Assembly: GCA_963820395.1 (NCBI GenBank) | Contig: CAWGAE010000015.1 | Location: 186,001 to 250,000 of the forward strand | Direction: 5' to 3' | From: DATFVJ01 sp963820395 | GTDB taxonomy: Bacteria; Actinomycetota; Actinomycetes; Streptosporangiales; Streptosporangiaceae | DNA: 64,000 nt | Shown here: positions 13,873 to 22,756 of the stretch, piece after piece | Numbering within the stretch: position 1 is the first letter of the stretch | Layout of the letters: every line of letters begins with the position of its first letter | Notes under the pieces: generated by a model | What the model was told of the DNA's origin: nothing | The model's database searches: none | Seen by the model: only the letters and a program-made list of their open reading frames with translations | Translations under genes and position numbers: made by a program

Positions 13873-15032
13873 CCGGCCAGCCGATGGGCGGGCCGAGGCA
13901 AGCGCCCGGCCTGCGCGGCTGCCCCCGCCCGCTGAGCGAGGCCTACGACACCGCGCTGCTTGACCTGGACGGCGTGGTGTACCTGGGCGGCAGCGAAATC
14001 CCAGGCGCCGCGGAGGCATTGCGGAAGGCAGCCGCGAGCATGGGGCTCGCGTACGTGACGAACAACGCCTCGCGCACCCCGCGGGCCATCTGTGAGCAGC
14101 TTGTGCAGCTTGGCGTCCCGGTCCGGCCGGGGTCGGTGATCACCTCGGCGCAGGCTGCGGCGAGGCTTCTTTCCGAACGGCTGCCGCACGGATCTGCCGT
14201 GCTTGTCATCGGCGGGACCGGCCTGCGGCTTGCCGTGCGCGAGCGCGGGCTCCGCCCGGTCACCACGGCGCTGGATCGCCCTGCCGCGGTGGTCCAGGGC
14301 TATCAGCGTGGCATCGACTACCCGATGCTGGCCCAGGGCTCGCTCGCGGTCGCCGCGGGCGCGATCTTCGTGGCATCCAATGCCGATGCGACATTGCCCT
14401 CCGTGCGCGGTCGCGAGCCGGGCAATGGCGCGCTGTTCCAGGTGATTAGGATCGCAACCGGGCGGGATCCGATCGTGGCGGGCAAGCCTGAGCCGCCCAT
14501 GCACAGGGAGGCGATGCTGCGTACCGGGGCGCGGCATCCGCTCATCGTGGGGGATCGGCTGGACACCGATATCGAGGGCGCGAACCGGGTGGACGCCGAC
14601 AGCCTGCTCGTGCTTACTGGTGTCAGCCGCGCATCAGACGTGCTGGTGGCGCCGCCACACCGCCGTCCCTCGTACGTAGCCGCCGACCTCACCGGGTTGC
14701 TCGAGCCGCATCCGCTCCCAACTGGTGGGCAGAGCGAGCCGCTGCGATGCAACGGCTGGCAGGCACGCTGGGTCGACGGGGGCGCCTCAGGCGCCCGTGC
14801 TAGGCGCGGTATTAGTGATGCTGGTGATAGTACTAGCAAGGCTCGCGGGAATGCTGATGCTGCCGGTGCTCGCGGTGATGGCGATGATGCCGGTGATAGT
14901 GGGCGGATCGAGCTCACCGGCTCCGGTGACCCAATCGATGCGTTTCGCGTGCTCTGCGCCGCGTGCTGGTCGCGGCACGCCGTGGCGGCTGAGATGGTCG
15001 CAGACGCGCTACGCATGGCCGGCCTGGACTAG
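13869..15032 (+). CDS. HAD-superfamily phosphatase, NagD-like (Rv1692-like)
   Basis: 387 residues. HAD motif I is DLDGVVYLGG, with nucleophile Asp32 and Asp34 counted from the GTG; TNNASRTP is the NagD-type threonine motif; GKPEPPMHREAML supplies the lysine; and GDRLDTDIEGAN supplies the acidic pair. The subclass dephosphorylates small phosphoesters; the M. tuberculosis relative Rv1692 is a glycerol-3-phosphate phosphatase. The C-terminal extension (DAFRVLCAACWSRHAVAAEM) follows a Gly/Asp low-complexity linker. Start is set by the GTGA overlap with the TPR gene. The stop codon TAG supplies part of the TA at which the downstream insertion begins, so the original C-terminus may have been altered. 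Confidence 0.85.
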   Translation: MTGQPMGGPRQAPGLRGCPRPLSEAYDTALLDLDGVVYLGGSEIPGAAEALRKAAASMGLAYVTNNASRTPRAICEQLVQLGVPVRPGSVITSAQAAARLLSERLPHGSAVLVIGGTGLRLAVRERGLRPVTTALDRPAAVVQGYQRGIDYPMLAQGSLAVAAGAIFVASNADATLPSVRGREPGNGALFQVIRIATGRDPIVAGKPEPPMHREAMLRTGARHPLIVGDRLDTDIEGANRVDADSLLVLTGVSRASDVLVAPPHRRPSYVAADLTGLLEPHPLPTGGQSEPLRCNGWQARWVDGGASGARARRGISDAGDSTSKARGNADAAGARGDGDDAGDSGRIELTGSGDPIDAFRVLCAACWSRHAVAAEMVADALRMAGLD

Positions 15033-15148
15033 TGTCCCGCGCCTAAAATCATTCACATAAATCAGAGATCATCAGCACTGGTGAAGACCTTGCAATCGGG
15101 CGAAGTCCCTGCTAGAAATATTCGGCAAACTTACGGCGCGGGACACTA
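15030..15148 (+). mobile_element. MITE-like element with IS630-type ends
   Basis: A 115-bp non-coding element (15032-15146) has perfect 12-bp terminal inverted repeats, GTGTCCCGCGCC and its complement, and is flanked by TA on both sides, the hallmark of IS630/Tc1-type target duplication. Its ends nearly match those of the adjacent IS630 element (GTGTCCTGCGCC), so it was probably moved by a related transposase. Confidence 0.75.
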
Positions 15149-16282
15149 GTGTCCTGCGCCTGAAATCTTCGCGATATATTTGGCTAAGGAGTTCAGGATC
15201 TCCTCCGCGGTTTTTGTCCAGATGAATGGCCGGGGGTTCTGGTTCCAGGTTTCGATCCAGGCGCGGACGTCTTTTTCCAGGGCCTGGACGCTCTTGTGGA
15301 CTCCGCGGCGGATCATTTGGTCGGTCAGGAACCCGAACCACCGCTCCACCTGGTTGATCCACGACGATCCGGTGGGCGTGAAGTGCAGGCGGAACCGGGG
15401 GTGGCGGGCGAGCCAGTCCTGGATCGCGGGGGTCTTGTGGGTGGCGAGGTTGTCGCAGACCAGGTGCACGCCCAGCCCGGCCGGGACGGCCTTGTCGATC
15501 GCGATCAGGAACTTCTTGAACTCCACCGCGCGGTGCTGGCGGTGGATCTGGGAGATCACGGTGCCGTCGGCGATGTTGAAGGCGGCGAACAGGCTGGTCA
15601 CGCCGTTCCGGGCGTAGTCGTGGGTGCGCCGTTCGGGCATGCCGGGCATCATCGGCAGCACTGGCTGGGACCGGTCCAGGGCCTGCATGCCTGATTTCTC
15701 GTCGACGCACAGCACGACGGCCTTCTCCGGCGGGTTGTGGTAAAGACCGACGACGTCGACGACCTTCTCGATGAACAGCGGGTCGGTGGACAGCTTGAAC
15801 CCGTCGGTCAGGTGCGGCTTGAGTTCGAACTTGCGCCAGATCCGGCCGATCGTCGAGCGTGACAGGCCGCTGCGGCGGGCCATCGAGGCCCGTGACCAGT
15901 GCGTGGCGTCCTTGGGGGTTTCCTCCAGCGTCGCGGCCACGACGTCTTCGACCTGGTCCAGCAGGATCGACGGCGGGCGGCCCGGGCGCGGCTCGTCGGC
16001 TAGCCCGTCCAGCCGGCGGGCGATGAACCGGCGCCGCCACCGGGTCACCGTGCCCGGCGTGATCCGCAGCTCGGCGGCCACCTGCTTGTTCGGCGTGCCC
16101 TGCGCGCAGGCCAGCACGATCTTCGACCGCAGCGCCAGCGCCTGGCAGGTCTTGGCCCGCCGCGACCAGCGCGTGAGCTGATCGCGCTCGTCATCGGCCA
16201 GCTCCAGCCCGGCTTTCGGCCGCCCCGCCGTTCGCCGTCGGCCAGCCCTTCCAGCCGCGCCCCGGCAAACCGCGTACGCCAC
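15146..16282 (-). CDS. IS630 transposase, HTH plus DDE catalytic part
   Basis: Reads from an N-terminal helix-turn-helix segment (AGLELADDERDQL, ALRSKIVLACAQGTPNKQVA, RRRFIARRLDGLADEPRPG) through the Tc1/mariner-like DDE domain: CVDEKSGMQAL, then VCDNLATHKT, then FTPTGSSWINQVERWFGFL for the three acidic residues. It catalyses cut-and-paste transposition at TA. The stop codon is made by the inverted repeat plus the flanking TA. The apparent start at 16282 lies in a frame-overlap zone, so it may be entered by frameshifting from the upstream frame or start internally near GRPKAGLE. The catalytic part looks intact. Confidence 0.85.
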   Translation of the reverse strand: MAYAVCRGAAGRAGRRRTAGRPKAGLELADDERDQLTRWSRRAKTCQALALRSKIVLACAQGTPNKQVAAELRITPGTVTRWRRRFIARRLDGLADEPRPGRPPSILLDQVEDVVAATLEETPKDATHWSRASMARRSGLSRSTIGRIWRKFELKPHLTDGFKLSTDPLFIEKVVDVVGLYHNPPEKAVVLCVDEKSGMQALDRSQPVLPMMPGMPERRTHDYARNGVTSLFAAFNIADGTVISQIHRQHRAVEFKKFLIAIDKAVPAGLGVHLVCDNLATHKTPAIQDWLARHPRFRLHFTPTGSSWINQVERWFGFLTDQMIRRGVHKSVQALEKDVRAWIETWNQNPRPFIWTKTAEEILNSLAKYIAKISGAGH

Positions 16283-16522
16283 TTGCCCACCGTCATCTGC
16301 GTGACGCCCAGATCGGCGGCCACCCGCTGGTACACCACCCCGGGCTCCGCGCAGGCCAGCACAATCCGGGCCCGCACCGCCAGCCTTCGCGACGGCCCAC
16401 CCGACCAGCGGACCAGCTGGTCACGCTCCTCCTCGGTCAGCACGAACTCAGCAGCGGCACCTCTAGTACGCGACATACAGAAATTATACTAACTTAGAGC
16501 GTAGATTTCAGGCGCATGACAC
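15149..16522 (-). mobile_element. IS630-family insertion sequence
   Basis: A 1,374-bp element with terminal inverted repeats starting GTGTCCTGCGCCTGAAATCT on the left and the complement of GTGTCATGCGCCTGAAATCT on the right (one mismatch in the first 20), flanked by TA at 15147-15148 and 16523-16524. It carries an HTH reading frame and a DDE transposase on the minus strand. It sits directly beside a MITE with matching ends. Confidence 0.88.
16045..16476 (-). CDS. IS630 upstream frame, extra HTH domain
   Basis: The first 90 residues (LTEEERDQLVRWSG, AVRARIVLACAEPGVVYQRV, ADLGVTQMTVGKWRTRF, LEGLADGERRGGR) are a second IS630-type helix-turn-helix that parallels the one in the next frame. After GGRKPG the frame runs into sequence whose sensible reading is the catalytic frame, so a -1 shift near 16220 would give one protein with two tandem HTH units. 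Alternatively it is a stand-alone HTH product, or the element was built by partial duplication. The residues after about 90 are shadow translation. Confidence 0.6.
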   Translation of the reverse strand: MSRTRGAAAEFVLTEEERDQLVRWSGGPSRRLAVRARIVLACAEPGVVYQRVAADLGVTQMTVGKWRTRFAGARLEGLADGERRGGRKPGWSWPMTSAISSRAGRGGPRPARRWRCGRRSCWPARRARRTSRWPPSCGSRRAR

Positions 16523-16524
16523 TA

Positions 16525-17056
16525 GTTACGCGCGGCCGGCCTGGACTGGTTAAGCGTTACCCGTGGCGCGGCACCATTGAGATTACGCGAGGAGCTTATT
16601 AAGGTCGCATCGTCAAAATCGCCGTTCGGCAGGATTGCTTGCTGCCATATCAGTCGTCCTGCGCAAAGCCATCGGCGGGTAGTCCACGCTGATGCCCGGA
16701 TCGGCACAAACTGAGTATCGGGGGAATTATATGAGAAATCTGGCCAATTGTACCATCATTCTGACGACCGGCGCGTGCCTGGCCTTGGGTCAATGCCATG
16801 GAGTTGAGCTTGTTCGCGTGATTGGCGCCTGCAGTGTCAGCGGCGGCGTCCGGGCTATCTGCAGTCACGGTTTGTAACGGCTTCGCCGGGGCTGCAGGCC
16901 CGTCCTAGCAGCGATGGGCCGGGGAGCGGTCGGCTGCCTGGGCCTGGCGCGGGCTGGTGATCGCAGTCCCGTGTATCGGTTTGAGGCTGAATAGCGCGTT
17001 TCGGCGTGGCGTGATGGGTGATACGGAAGGGGCTCTTGTAGGAGAGATGGTGTCTG
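16525..17056. other. Gap between two insertion elements, no gene supported
   Basis: The first 23 bases nearly repeat the 3' end of the HAD gene (19 of 22 positions; 16526-16547 versus 15009-15030). Composition then becomes less GC-rich and no frame of convincing length follows. The right part, from about 17018, contains an imperfect inverted repeat (GGGCTCTTGTAGGAG against CTTCCTGCAGGAGCCC) that probably belongs to the left end of the decayed IS4-type element. Confidence 0.45.
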
Positions 17057-18826
17057 ATGCCACTCTTCCTGCAGGAGCCCTTGGTGAAGTTGTACCCCTT
17101 TTCGACCCTGACCGCCATGCCCGCAGGCCAGCGCGATGCCGGAGGCGGCGGGGTTTCTGGCGTGCTGGGCTCCGCGCCGGTTATCGCGCTGCGGGTGGCG
17201 GACCTGGTGCCGTCGGCGGGCCTGCTCCCCGGAGAGGGAGACCGGACGGCGCTGGTGGTGGCCGGCACCCCGGTGATCCGTGCCGGGGATCAGCTGGTGT
17301 TCGTGAAGGTAGTCGCGGTCGCGCCGGCGGTGGTCCGCCGCGACGGCCGGATCCAGGCGGGCGGCCATCCCGCAGATCACGCCCGGCTGGGCGCGATTGA
17401 GCAGCAGCTCGATGACCTGCTGGGTCCCGGCGTGATCGACGAGATCGCCGCGGAGGCGACGCTGGCCGGGAAGGTGAAAGGCAAGGCCAGGCGGGCGATG
17501 ACGGCCGCGTTAACGATCCGCGCGAGCGTGCTGATGGGCCTGGCGCCGGGCGCGGCTGACGCGGAGGTGATGTCCGCGCTGCTGGGTGATCTGGTGCTGG
17601 TGCCTTGGCAGCGCCCGTATCAGGCGCCCACCGCCAAGGTGCTGTCAACGTGGCGGGCCGCCCTGGGCCCCGCGCCCCTGGCCGGGCTGCAGGCACGGCT
17701 GCTGGCCGCGGTGGACGCCGAGCACCGCGACCATGACTACCGGGCCGTGCGCGTCGGGGACAGCGGCCATGAGCTGCAGCTGTGTTCGATCGACGGGTCG
17801 GTGACGCGCGTCCCCGACACCCCCGCCAACCGGGCCGCGTACGGCTCGACCGGGACCGCTGATGACAGCGCGCCCTACCCACAGGTCCGTGACCTGCTGG
17901 CCACCGACGCCTCCACCCGCGCCGCCCTGGCGGTAGTCTCCGGCCCGTCCGGCGGGCCCAAGGCCGAGGGCGAGCAGGCGCTGCTGGACTCGATGCTCAC
18001 CATCTGCCCCCAGATCTTCACCGCTGGCCGGCTCTGGGTGATGGACCGCAACTTTCCCGGCGCCGGCCGGGTCGCGGCGATGCTGGCCACCGGCACCCAC
18101 GTTCTGATCCGCGTCAAAAGCGACCTCGCGCTGCCGCGCATCGGCGGTTTCCTGCCCGACGGCAGCTACTACAGCTACCTGACCGGAGGGCCCCGGCGGC
18201 CGCTGGTGCCTGAAGATCCGCGTCATCGAATACCTGGTGGACGTCGACGGCCAGGACACCGGCGAGCTGTTCTGCCTATCACCGACCTAGCCGACCACAC
18301 CCGCTACCCGGCCGGGCAGCTCGCTGCCGCCTACGCCTGGCGGTGGGCCGGGTCGGAGATATCCTGAAAGAAGCCAAGTCCGCCATCACTGGCGCCGGGC
18401 CCTCCACCGGCCCGATCTTCCGCTCCGCCAGCCCCGCCCTGGTCGCAGCCGAGCAGCGCTGGATCTGCGGCACTGAGCTCACTGTGCTCTGGCCGCGCCG
18501 CGGCTCGCAACGCCGCCTCGCCGCAAGGGCCGCCGCGCCTGCCTGAAAGTCCAGGCTCGGTAGATCTCCTTCACCGCCGCTCGCCACGCCGCTCTGGCTA
18601 GCATCCGGTCCGGCGCCGCGACCGCGAGCCTGCTCGCCCTGTGACCGCGACCTTCCGCCGCGACATCCTGCGAACTCTCGGCAAGCACCGCATCGTCATC
18701 GACCGTCACCGGCACCGTGACCGCATGACGAAAGCCTGCCAGGTATTCCCCGGCGCCGGACGCGGCGACCTCAGCACGCGCACCGCCATAGCCCGGGTCA
18801 GCATCTGCACGCCGGCAGCAGCCTGA
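17057..18826 (+). pseudogene. IS4-type transposase, frameshifted
   Basis: The largest frame runs to 18367 and contains an IS4-like N-terminal domain (LDDLLGPGVIDEIAAE, RASVLMGLAPGAADAEVM), the first DDE aspartate in CSIDGSVTRVPDTPANRAAYG and the second in WVMDRNFPGAGR. The sensible reading then leaves the frame near 18210 (KIRVIEYLVDVDGQDTGELF is in another frame), returns for AYAWRWAGSE, and is lost again; LKEAKSAITGAGPSTGP and the tail FRRDILRTLGKHRIVIDR, ending near 18826, are in further frames. At least three indels therefore separate it from a working transposase. Terminal repeats could not be fixed. Confidence 0.75.
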
Positions 18827-19071
18827 TCCATCACGGCGCCGTCACCGTTCCCTGATCCCTGCCCGAAACCGCGGTACGTGGAACCGGCCGCCGCCCCGCA
18901 GCGACAGCTGGGCCACATCCATTGCCGTCACGCTCTGCAGCGGCGATCGCAGATCATCATGTCTTATACAGAAGTTGTCATGAATGCTGATCATGCTCAA
19001 GTCTATGGTATTGGGCCTTGGGTACCGGCGCCTCTTACGCGGCCACGGTTGGTAACCGAAGTAGCGAGGCC
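18827..19071. other. Intergenic after IS4 remnant
   Basis: Probably holds the right end of the decayed insertion sequence, then an A/T-richer stretch near 18955-19010. No gene is supported. Confidence 0.4.
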
Positions 19072-19482
19072 GTGCACCACGCGCGCAGAGCTGCAATAGC
19101 GGGTCTGGAACCAAATTTTTACGCGCTGAACGGCGATGGGCTTCATGTGACCTTCACTAGCAGCGGACTCGTGGGTCAGCCGCAGCTCACTTATCAGGAT
19201 CGGCAGCACACCCTGCAGTTCTCCGGCTCGCAGATCCGGCACGTCGACAGCGACGCCGGAACATTGGTCAGCGTAACAACGTTCATGACCGTCGACACGG
19301 GCGCGACGGCATTCTCGCTGCTCATTCCGCGCGTGACGTTGCAGCACGGGAAACCCGCACGCATTCGCACCTTGGGTATTACAACTGTGCACCGATTGAC
19401 CATTGATACGCCGGCATACGGCCAGCTGGACACCTATCAGGTCTATCGCCTGACGGGCACCGCGTCGGTCGTCAAGTTCTGA
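19072..19482 (+). CDS. Hypothetical protein, beta-rich
   Basis: About 136 residues from GTG 19072; a TTG at 19018 is the only earlier option and the true start is unclear. The sequence alternates short hydrophobic strands (HVTFTSSGLVGQPQLTYQ, HTLQFSGSQIRHV, TLVSVTTFMTVDTGATAF, YQVYRLTGTASVV), suggesting a beta-sandwich. No signal peptide or catalytic motif is visible. The strand pattern and regular composition suggest a real protein, but no ribosome-binding site decides the start, and the 5' end may have been cut when the neighbouring insertion sequence arrived. Function unknown. Confidence 0.55.
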   Translation: MHHARRAAIAGLEPNFYALNGDGLHVTFTSSGLVGQPQLTYQDRQHTLQFSGSQIRHVDSDAGTLVSVTTFMTVDTGATAFSLLIPRVTLQHGKPARIRTLGITTVHRLTIDTPAYGQLDTYQVYRLTGTASVVKF

Positions 19483-19564
19483 GCGCAGCTTGGCCGCGCA
19501 GCCCATGCCGCCGTCGCTGCGCCTACTGGCTGACTCGGGATCCCGCTGGAGTCGGACGCCCGGA

Positions 19565-20899
19565 TCAGCTTCTGGCGCTGCCAGCCGGTGGCGGTCCGCT
19601 TGCCGGCCGGCGACCGACGATTCGTTGCACGGCGGCAACGACATCGGTGGCTGCGATGGTCGTCTGCTCACCGGTGCGCAGGTCACGAACAGCCAGCGTC
19701 GCGGTCTCCCAGTCCTGCGCTCCCATGATCACCACAGCATCGGCGCCGGCCTTGTCCGCGCGGGCCAGCTCCTTGCCGAGCTTGCGGTGCGTCAGCGGCG
19801 TAGCGACGCGGTGGCCGGCCCCGCGCAAGCGCCGCGCGATGTCGCGGGCAGGACTTTCCAGGTTCGTGTCCAGCGGGATGACGGCGACGTCGATGTCGTT
19901 GCGTGGGTCGGGCAGCAGGCCGTGGGAATCGAGAAAGTCGAACAAGGTCACATCGCCCATGCCGAAGCCGAAGCCGGGGATCTGCTCACGGGAGAAGAGC
20001 CCCACTAGGTTGCTGTAGCGGCCGCCGCCGAACAGGGACCGGTTGTTGGCCGGGTCGGTGTCGAAGACTTCGAACACCGTAGAGGTGTAGTACTCAAAGG
20101 CGCGCACGATCAGCGGGTCGAACGTGATCAGGTCCCGGGCGTCACCGGCCAGGATCGGCGCGATCTGGGATCGTGCGCGGACCTCGGCGGACAGGTCGGC
20201 GATGATGTCCTCGCCAGCTTTCAGCGCGGTCTCCAGCTTGGCGAACTGAAACTCGGACACGCCCAGGCCGAGCGCCTCCTCGGCCAGCGTCTCGCGCGGG
20301 TATTTCTCCCACCGGTCGATGATGGAGGAGACCTCGCGGATCCTGGGTGCCGGAATGCCGACGATCTCGGTGAGGATGCCCTCGAGCAGGATCCGGTCAT
20401 TGACCCGCAGTACGTACATGTCGCGCCTGCCGCCGAGCGCTGCCATCATGTCGTGAATCAGCTCGAAGACCTCGATCTCGCAGGCCGGGCTGTCGGCCCC
20501 GAAAATATCTACGTTGATCTGCCAGTGCTCCCGGACCCGCCCCCGCTGCGGCCGCTCGTAGCGGTGACAGTTGACGTTGCAGTACCAGCGGACTGGAAAC
20601 TGCAGCTGCCTGGCGTTGGCGGCGATCATCCGGGCCGCCGATGGGGTCATCTCGGGTCGCAGGGCCAGCCGCCGACCGCCCCGGTCAGTCAGGGTATACA
20701 GCTGCTGGTCGGCGATCTCCCGGCCGGATTTCGCCTCGTAGATCTCGGCTGGTTCCAGGATGGGCCCGTCGTAGCGGACGAAACCGTATCGCTCGATGCA
20801 CTCATACAGGCGGTTGAAGACCTGGAGCCGAACCGACATCTCGGCGGGAAGAAAGTCCCGGGTACCCCGATATGGTGCGGTTGACAGTAGCTGGCTCAC
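19565..20899 (-). CDS. hisS: Histidyl-tRNA synthetase-like protein
   Basis: 444 residues with class II synthetase motifs: GTRDFLPAEM near the start (HisRS motif 1 region), ALRPEMTPSAARM, motif 2 RYERPQRGRVREHWQ, the histidine-binding loop IVRAFEYYTSTVFEV, and motif 3 region FGGGRYSNLVGLF with PGFGFGMGDVTL. The C-terminal anticodon-binding domain (DVAVIPLD, GHRVATPLTHRKLGKELARADKAGADAVVIMG) is present, unlike the shorter HisZ. It should charge tRNA-His. The histidine loop differs from the usual LVRGLDYY, and GMGDVTL replaces the more common motif 3 ending, so a second, divergent HisRS is possible. GTG start with AAAGGA upstream. Confidence 0.8.
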   Translation of the reverse strand: MSQLLSTAPYRGTRDFLPAEMSVRLQVFNRLYECIERYGFVRYDGPILEPAEIYEAKSGREIADQQLYTLTDRGGRRLALRPEMTPSAARMIAANARQLQFPVRWYCNVNCHRYERPQRGRVREHWQINVDIFGADSPACEIEVFELIHDMMAALGGRRDMYVLRVNDRILLEGILTEIVGIPAPRIREVSSIIDRWEKYPRETLAEEALGLGVSEFQFAKLETALKAGEDIIADLSAEVRARSQIAPILAGDARDLITFDPLIVRAFEYYTSTVFEVFDTDPANNRSLFGGGRYSNLVGLFSREQIPGFGFGMGDVTLFDFLDSHGLLPDPRNDIDVAVIPLDTNLESPARDIARRLRGAGHRVATPLTHRKLGKELARADKAGADAVVIMGAQDWETATLAVRDLRTGEQTTIAATDVVAAVQRIVGRRPASGPPPAGSARS

Positions 20900-21283
20900 G
20901 TGAGCGATCCTTTATCGTGATGGCTCCGGCGTCGTCTGCCAGGCGTTGAATGATGACCGCTCAAGGCTACCGTCCCCGCCCGCCTGAGCTACGATCTGTG
21001 ACCTGTCGCCGGGGCAGTGGTGCGGCGCAGGGTGCGGCGCAAGCGATGATGTACGGGATTCGGCAAATCGAGCACGGAGCCGGACTTGGTGGCGTTCTTC
21101 GGGCGGGGCTGGGCCGATCGCGACGAGTGGCCGCCATCGAGGGGCTTGCTGGCCGACCGTCACGGGAACCTTGATCTTGACCGCACCACGCGGCAGCCGG
21201 TCTGACCCACCCGGATCAGGCCGGCCGATACGGAATGCTGATCGTTGATTGCCAGGCGCGGATCTTCCTGTCGTGAGGCCGCC
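20900..21283. other. Intergenic, no gene seen
   Basis: Lies upstream of the HisRS-like gene and downstream of a minus-strand hypothetical. Short frames on the plus strand (for example near 21090) have no ribosome-binding site or recognisable domain. A promoter for the HisRS-like gene is expected here but is not obvious. Confidence 0.4.
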
Positions 21284-21694
21284 TCAGCCGATGGCGTCGA
21301 CCAGTTTCTCGGGACCGGAATCGGTTAGGTCGAGGACGCTCTCGTCTTCGGGTTCCGGCAGCTCAAGTGCGCCCGCGCCCGCGCTCGGCCGTGGTGACCG
21401 CCGTGCGGGCGAGCCAGCGCTGCCGCCCCGGCCCCGGTAGATCAGCAGCCCGTTGACCCGGTCAGGCACGGCGTCGAGTGCCGCTTTCACTTGTGGCAGC
21501 CCGCGGAAGATCTCCCACTCGGCATCGTCGGCGAAGGCGACCTCGAAGACCACGCCCCACCGGTTCTCGTGCCACTCCCAGTCGGCCGCGCCGTAGGTGA
21601 CCGCCGACTCGGTCAGCGCCGAGCCATACGAGTCCTTCCACCGGGCCGCGGAAAACTCCCCGTGGGACACTTCGATGGACCACCATTCGGCCAT
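21284..21694 (-). CDS. Conserved actinobacterial hypothetical protein
   Basis: 136 residues starting MAEWWSIEV. The body (FSAARWKDSYGSALTESAV, DWEWHENRWGVVFEVAF, VKAALDAVPDRVNGLLIYRG) has the look of a small cytoplasmic alpha/beta protein that recurs across actinomycetes without an assigned role. A Gly/Arg/Pro-rich linker and an acidic tail (LPEPEDESVLDL) close it. No membrane segment or catalytic motif is visible. It diverges from the dehydrogenase gene downstream. Confidence 0.7.
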   Translation of the reverse strand: MAEWWSIEVSHGEFSAARWKDSYGSALTESAVTYGAADWEWHENRWGVVFEVAFADDAEWEIFRGLPQVKAALDAVPDRVNGLLIYRGRGGSAGSPARRSPRPSAGAGALELPEPEDESVLDLTDSGPEKLVDAIG

Positions 21695-21888
21695 GGTTCA
21701 CACCGTAAGCCGAGTGACGGCGGGTGCGCCAGGAATCGGCCGCCGCCGCCGTTCTGCTCTGGGCGTAGCGGGTGTTCGGCAGCGGGCGGCTGGTGCCTAT
21801 GTTACCCGGGAATCGGGATATCTGGGCGTCTGGGTCCGTGCTCGCGGACCGCGCCGCCAGATCAAGAAATGACCGCGCTGGAGAACAG

Positions 21889-22698
21889 ATGCCTGACACC
21901 GCGTCAACCGTGCTGATCACCGGTGCCACCTCGGGGCTTGGCCGCTACCTCGCGCAGGAGCTCGCAGAGGCCGACTGGAATGTGCTCGTCCACGGACGCG
22001 ACCACGGGCGGGTCGAGGATCTGTGTGCAGAGCTCGGCGGCGCCCGCGGCTACGTCGCCGACCTGGCCTGGCTAGCCGACGTCAGGGAGCTCGCCGCCCG
22101 GATCCGCGCTGAGGTGCCCCGGCTGGACGTGCTGGTGAACAACGCGGGGATCGGGTTCGGCGCGCCGGGCGACGGACGGCAGGTCAGCGGGGACGGGCAC
22201 GAACTGCGGTTCGCGGTGAACTATCTCGCGCCCGTCCTGCTCACCCGGCTGCTCGTGCCGCTGCTGACCGCGTCAGCTCCATCCAGGGTCGTCAACGTCG
22301 GCTCGCTCGGCCAAATCGGCTTCGACCCCGCCGACGCCGAGTTCGAGCATGGGTACAACGGGGTCGACGCCTACCGCAGGGCGAAGCTTGCGCTCGCAGC
22401 GTTCACCTTCGACCTGGCCGGCGAGCTTGAGGCCGCCAAGGTCACCGTGTCCTGCCTGCACCCGGCCACTTTCATGAACACCGCGATGGTCACCGGCGGC
22501 GGCATCACCCCGATCTCCACGGTCGAGCAGGGCGGCGAGGCGACGATACGGCTGATCACCGATCCGGCCCTCGACTCGGTCACGGGGCAGTTCTTCGACG
22601 GGCTCAGGCCGTCACGTGCCCTGCCTGAGGCTTACGACCCTCAGTTCCGCAGCAGGCTCAGCGAGGTAACCGGCCGAATGCTCGGCGAGGCAGCGTGA
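21889..22698 (+). CDS. Short-chain dehydrogenase/reductase
   Basis: 269 residues with classical SDR signatures: nucleotide-binding TGATSGLG (residues 11-18), NNAGIG, the catalytic serine in NVGSLGQIG, and the YRRAK (Y-x-x-x-K) pair. The enzyme should oxidise or reduce an alcohol/carbonyl with NAD(P). Substrate is not predictable; the GFD...GYNGVDAYRRAK loop resembles the retinol-dehydrogenase-like branch. The ATG at 21889 has GGAG 7 bases upstream and places the Rossmann motif near the N-terminus as usual. Confidence 0.85.
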   Translation: MPDTASTVLITGATSGLGRYLAQELAEADWNVLVHGRDHGRVEDLCAELGGARGYVADLAWLADVRELAARIRAEVPRLDVLVNNAGIGFGAPGDGRQVSGDGHELRFAVNYLAPVLLTRLLVPLLTASAPSRVVNVGSLGQIGFDPADAEFEHGYNGVDAYRRAKLALAAFTFDLAGELEAAKVTVSCLHPATFMNTAMVTGGGITPISTVEQGGEATIRLITDPALDSVTGQFFDGLRPSRALPEAYDPQFRSRLSEVTGRMLGEAA

Positions 22699-22756
22699 CT
22701 GAGGGGCTGACGGCGTGGAAGTCGCTGCGGGTCAGCACCTTTTACTGCAGGTGGGG

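Noticed and set aside
16692..16877. 61-codon plus-strand frame between the two insertion elements
   Set aside because: Short, no conserved family, no good ribosome-binding site and cysteine-rich in a way that looks random.
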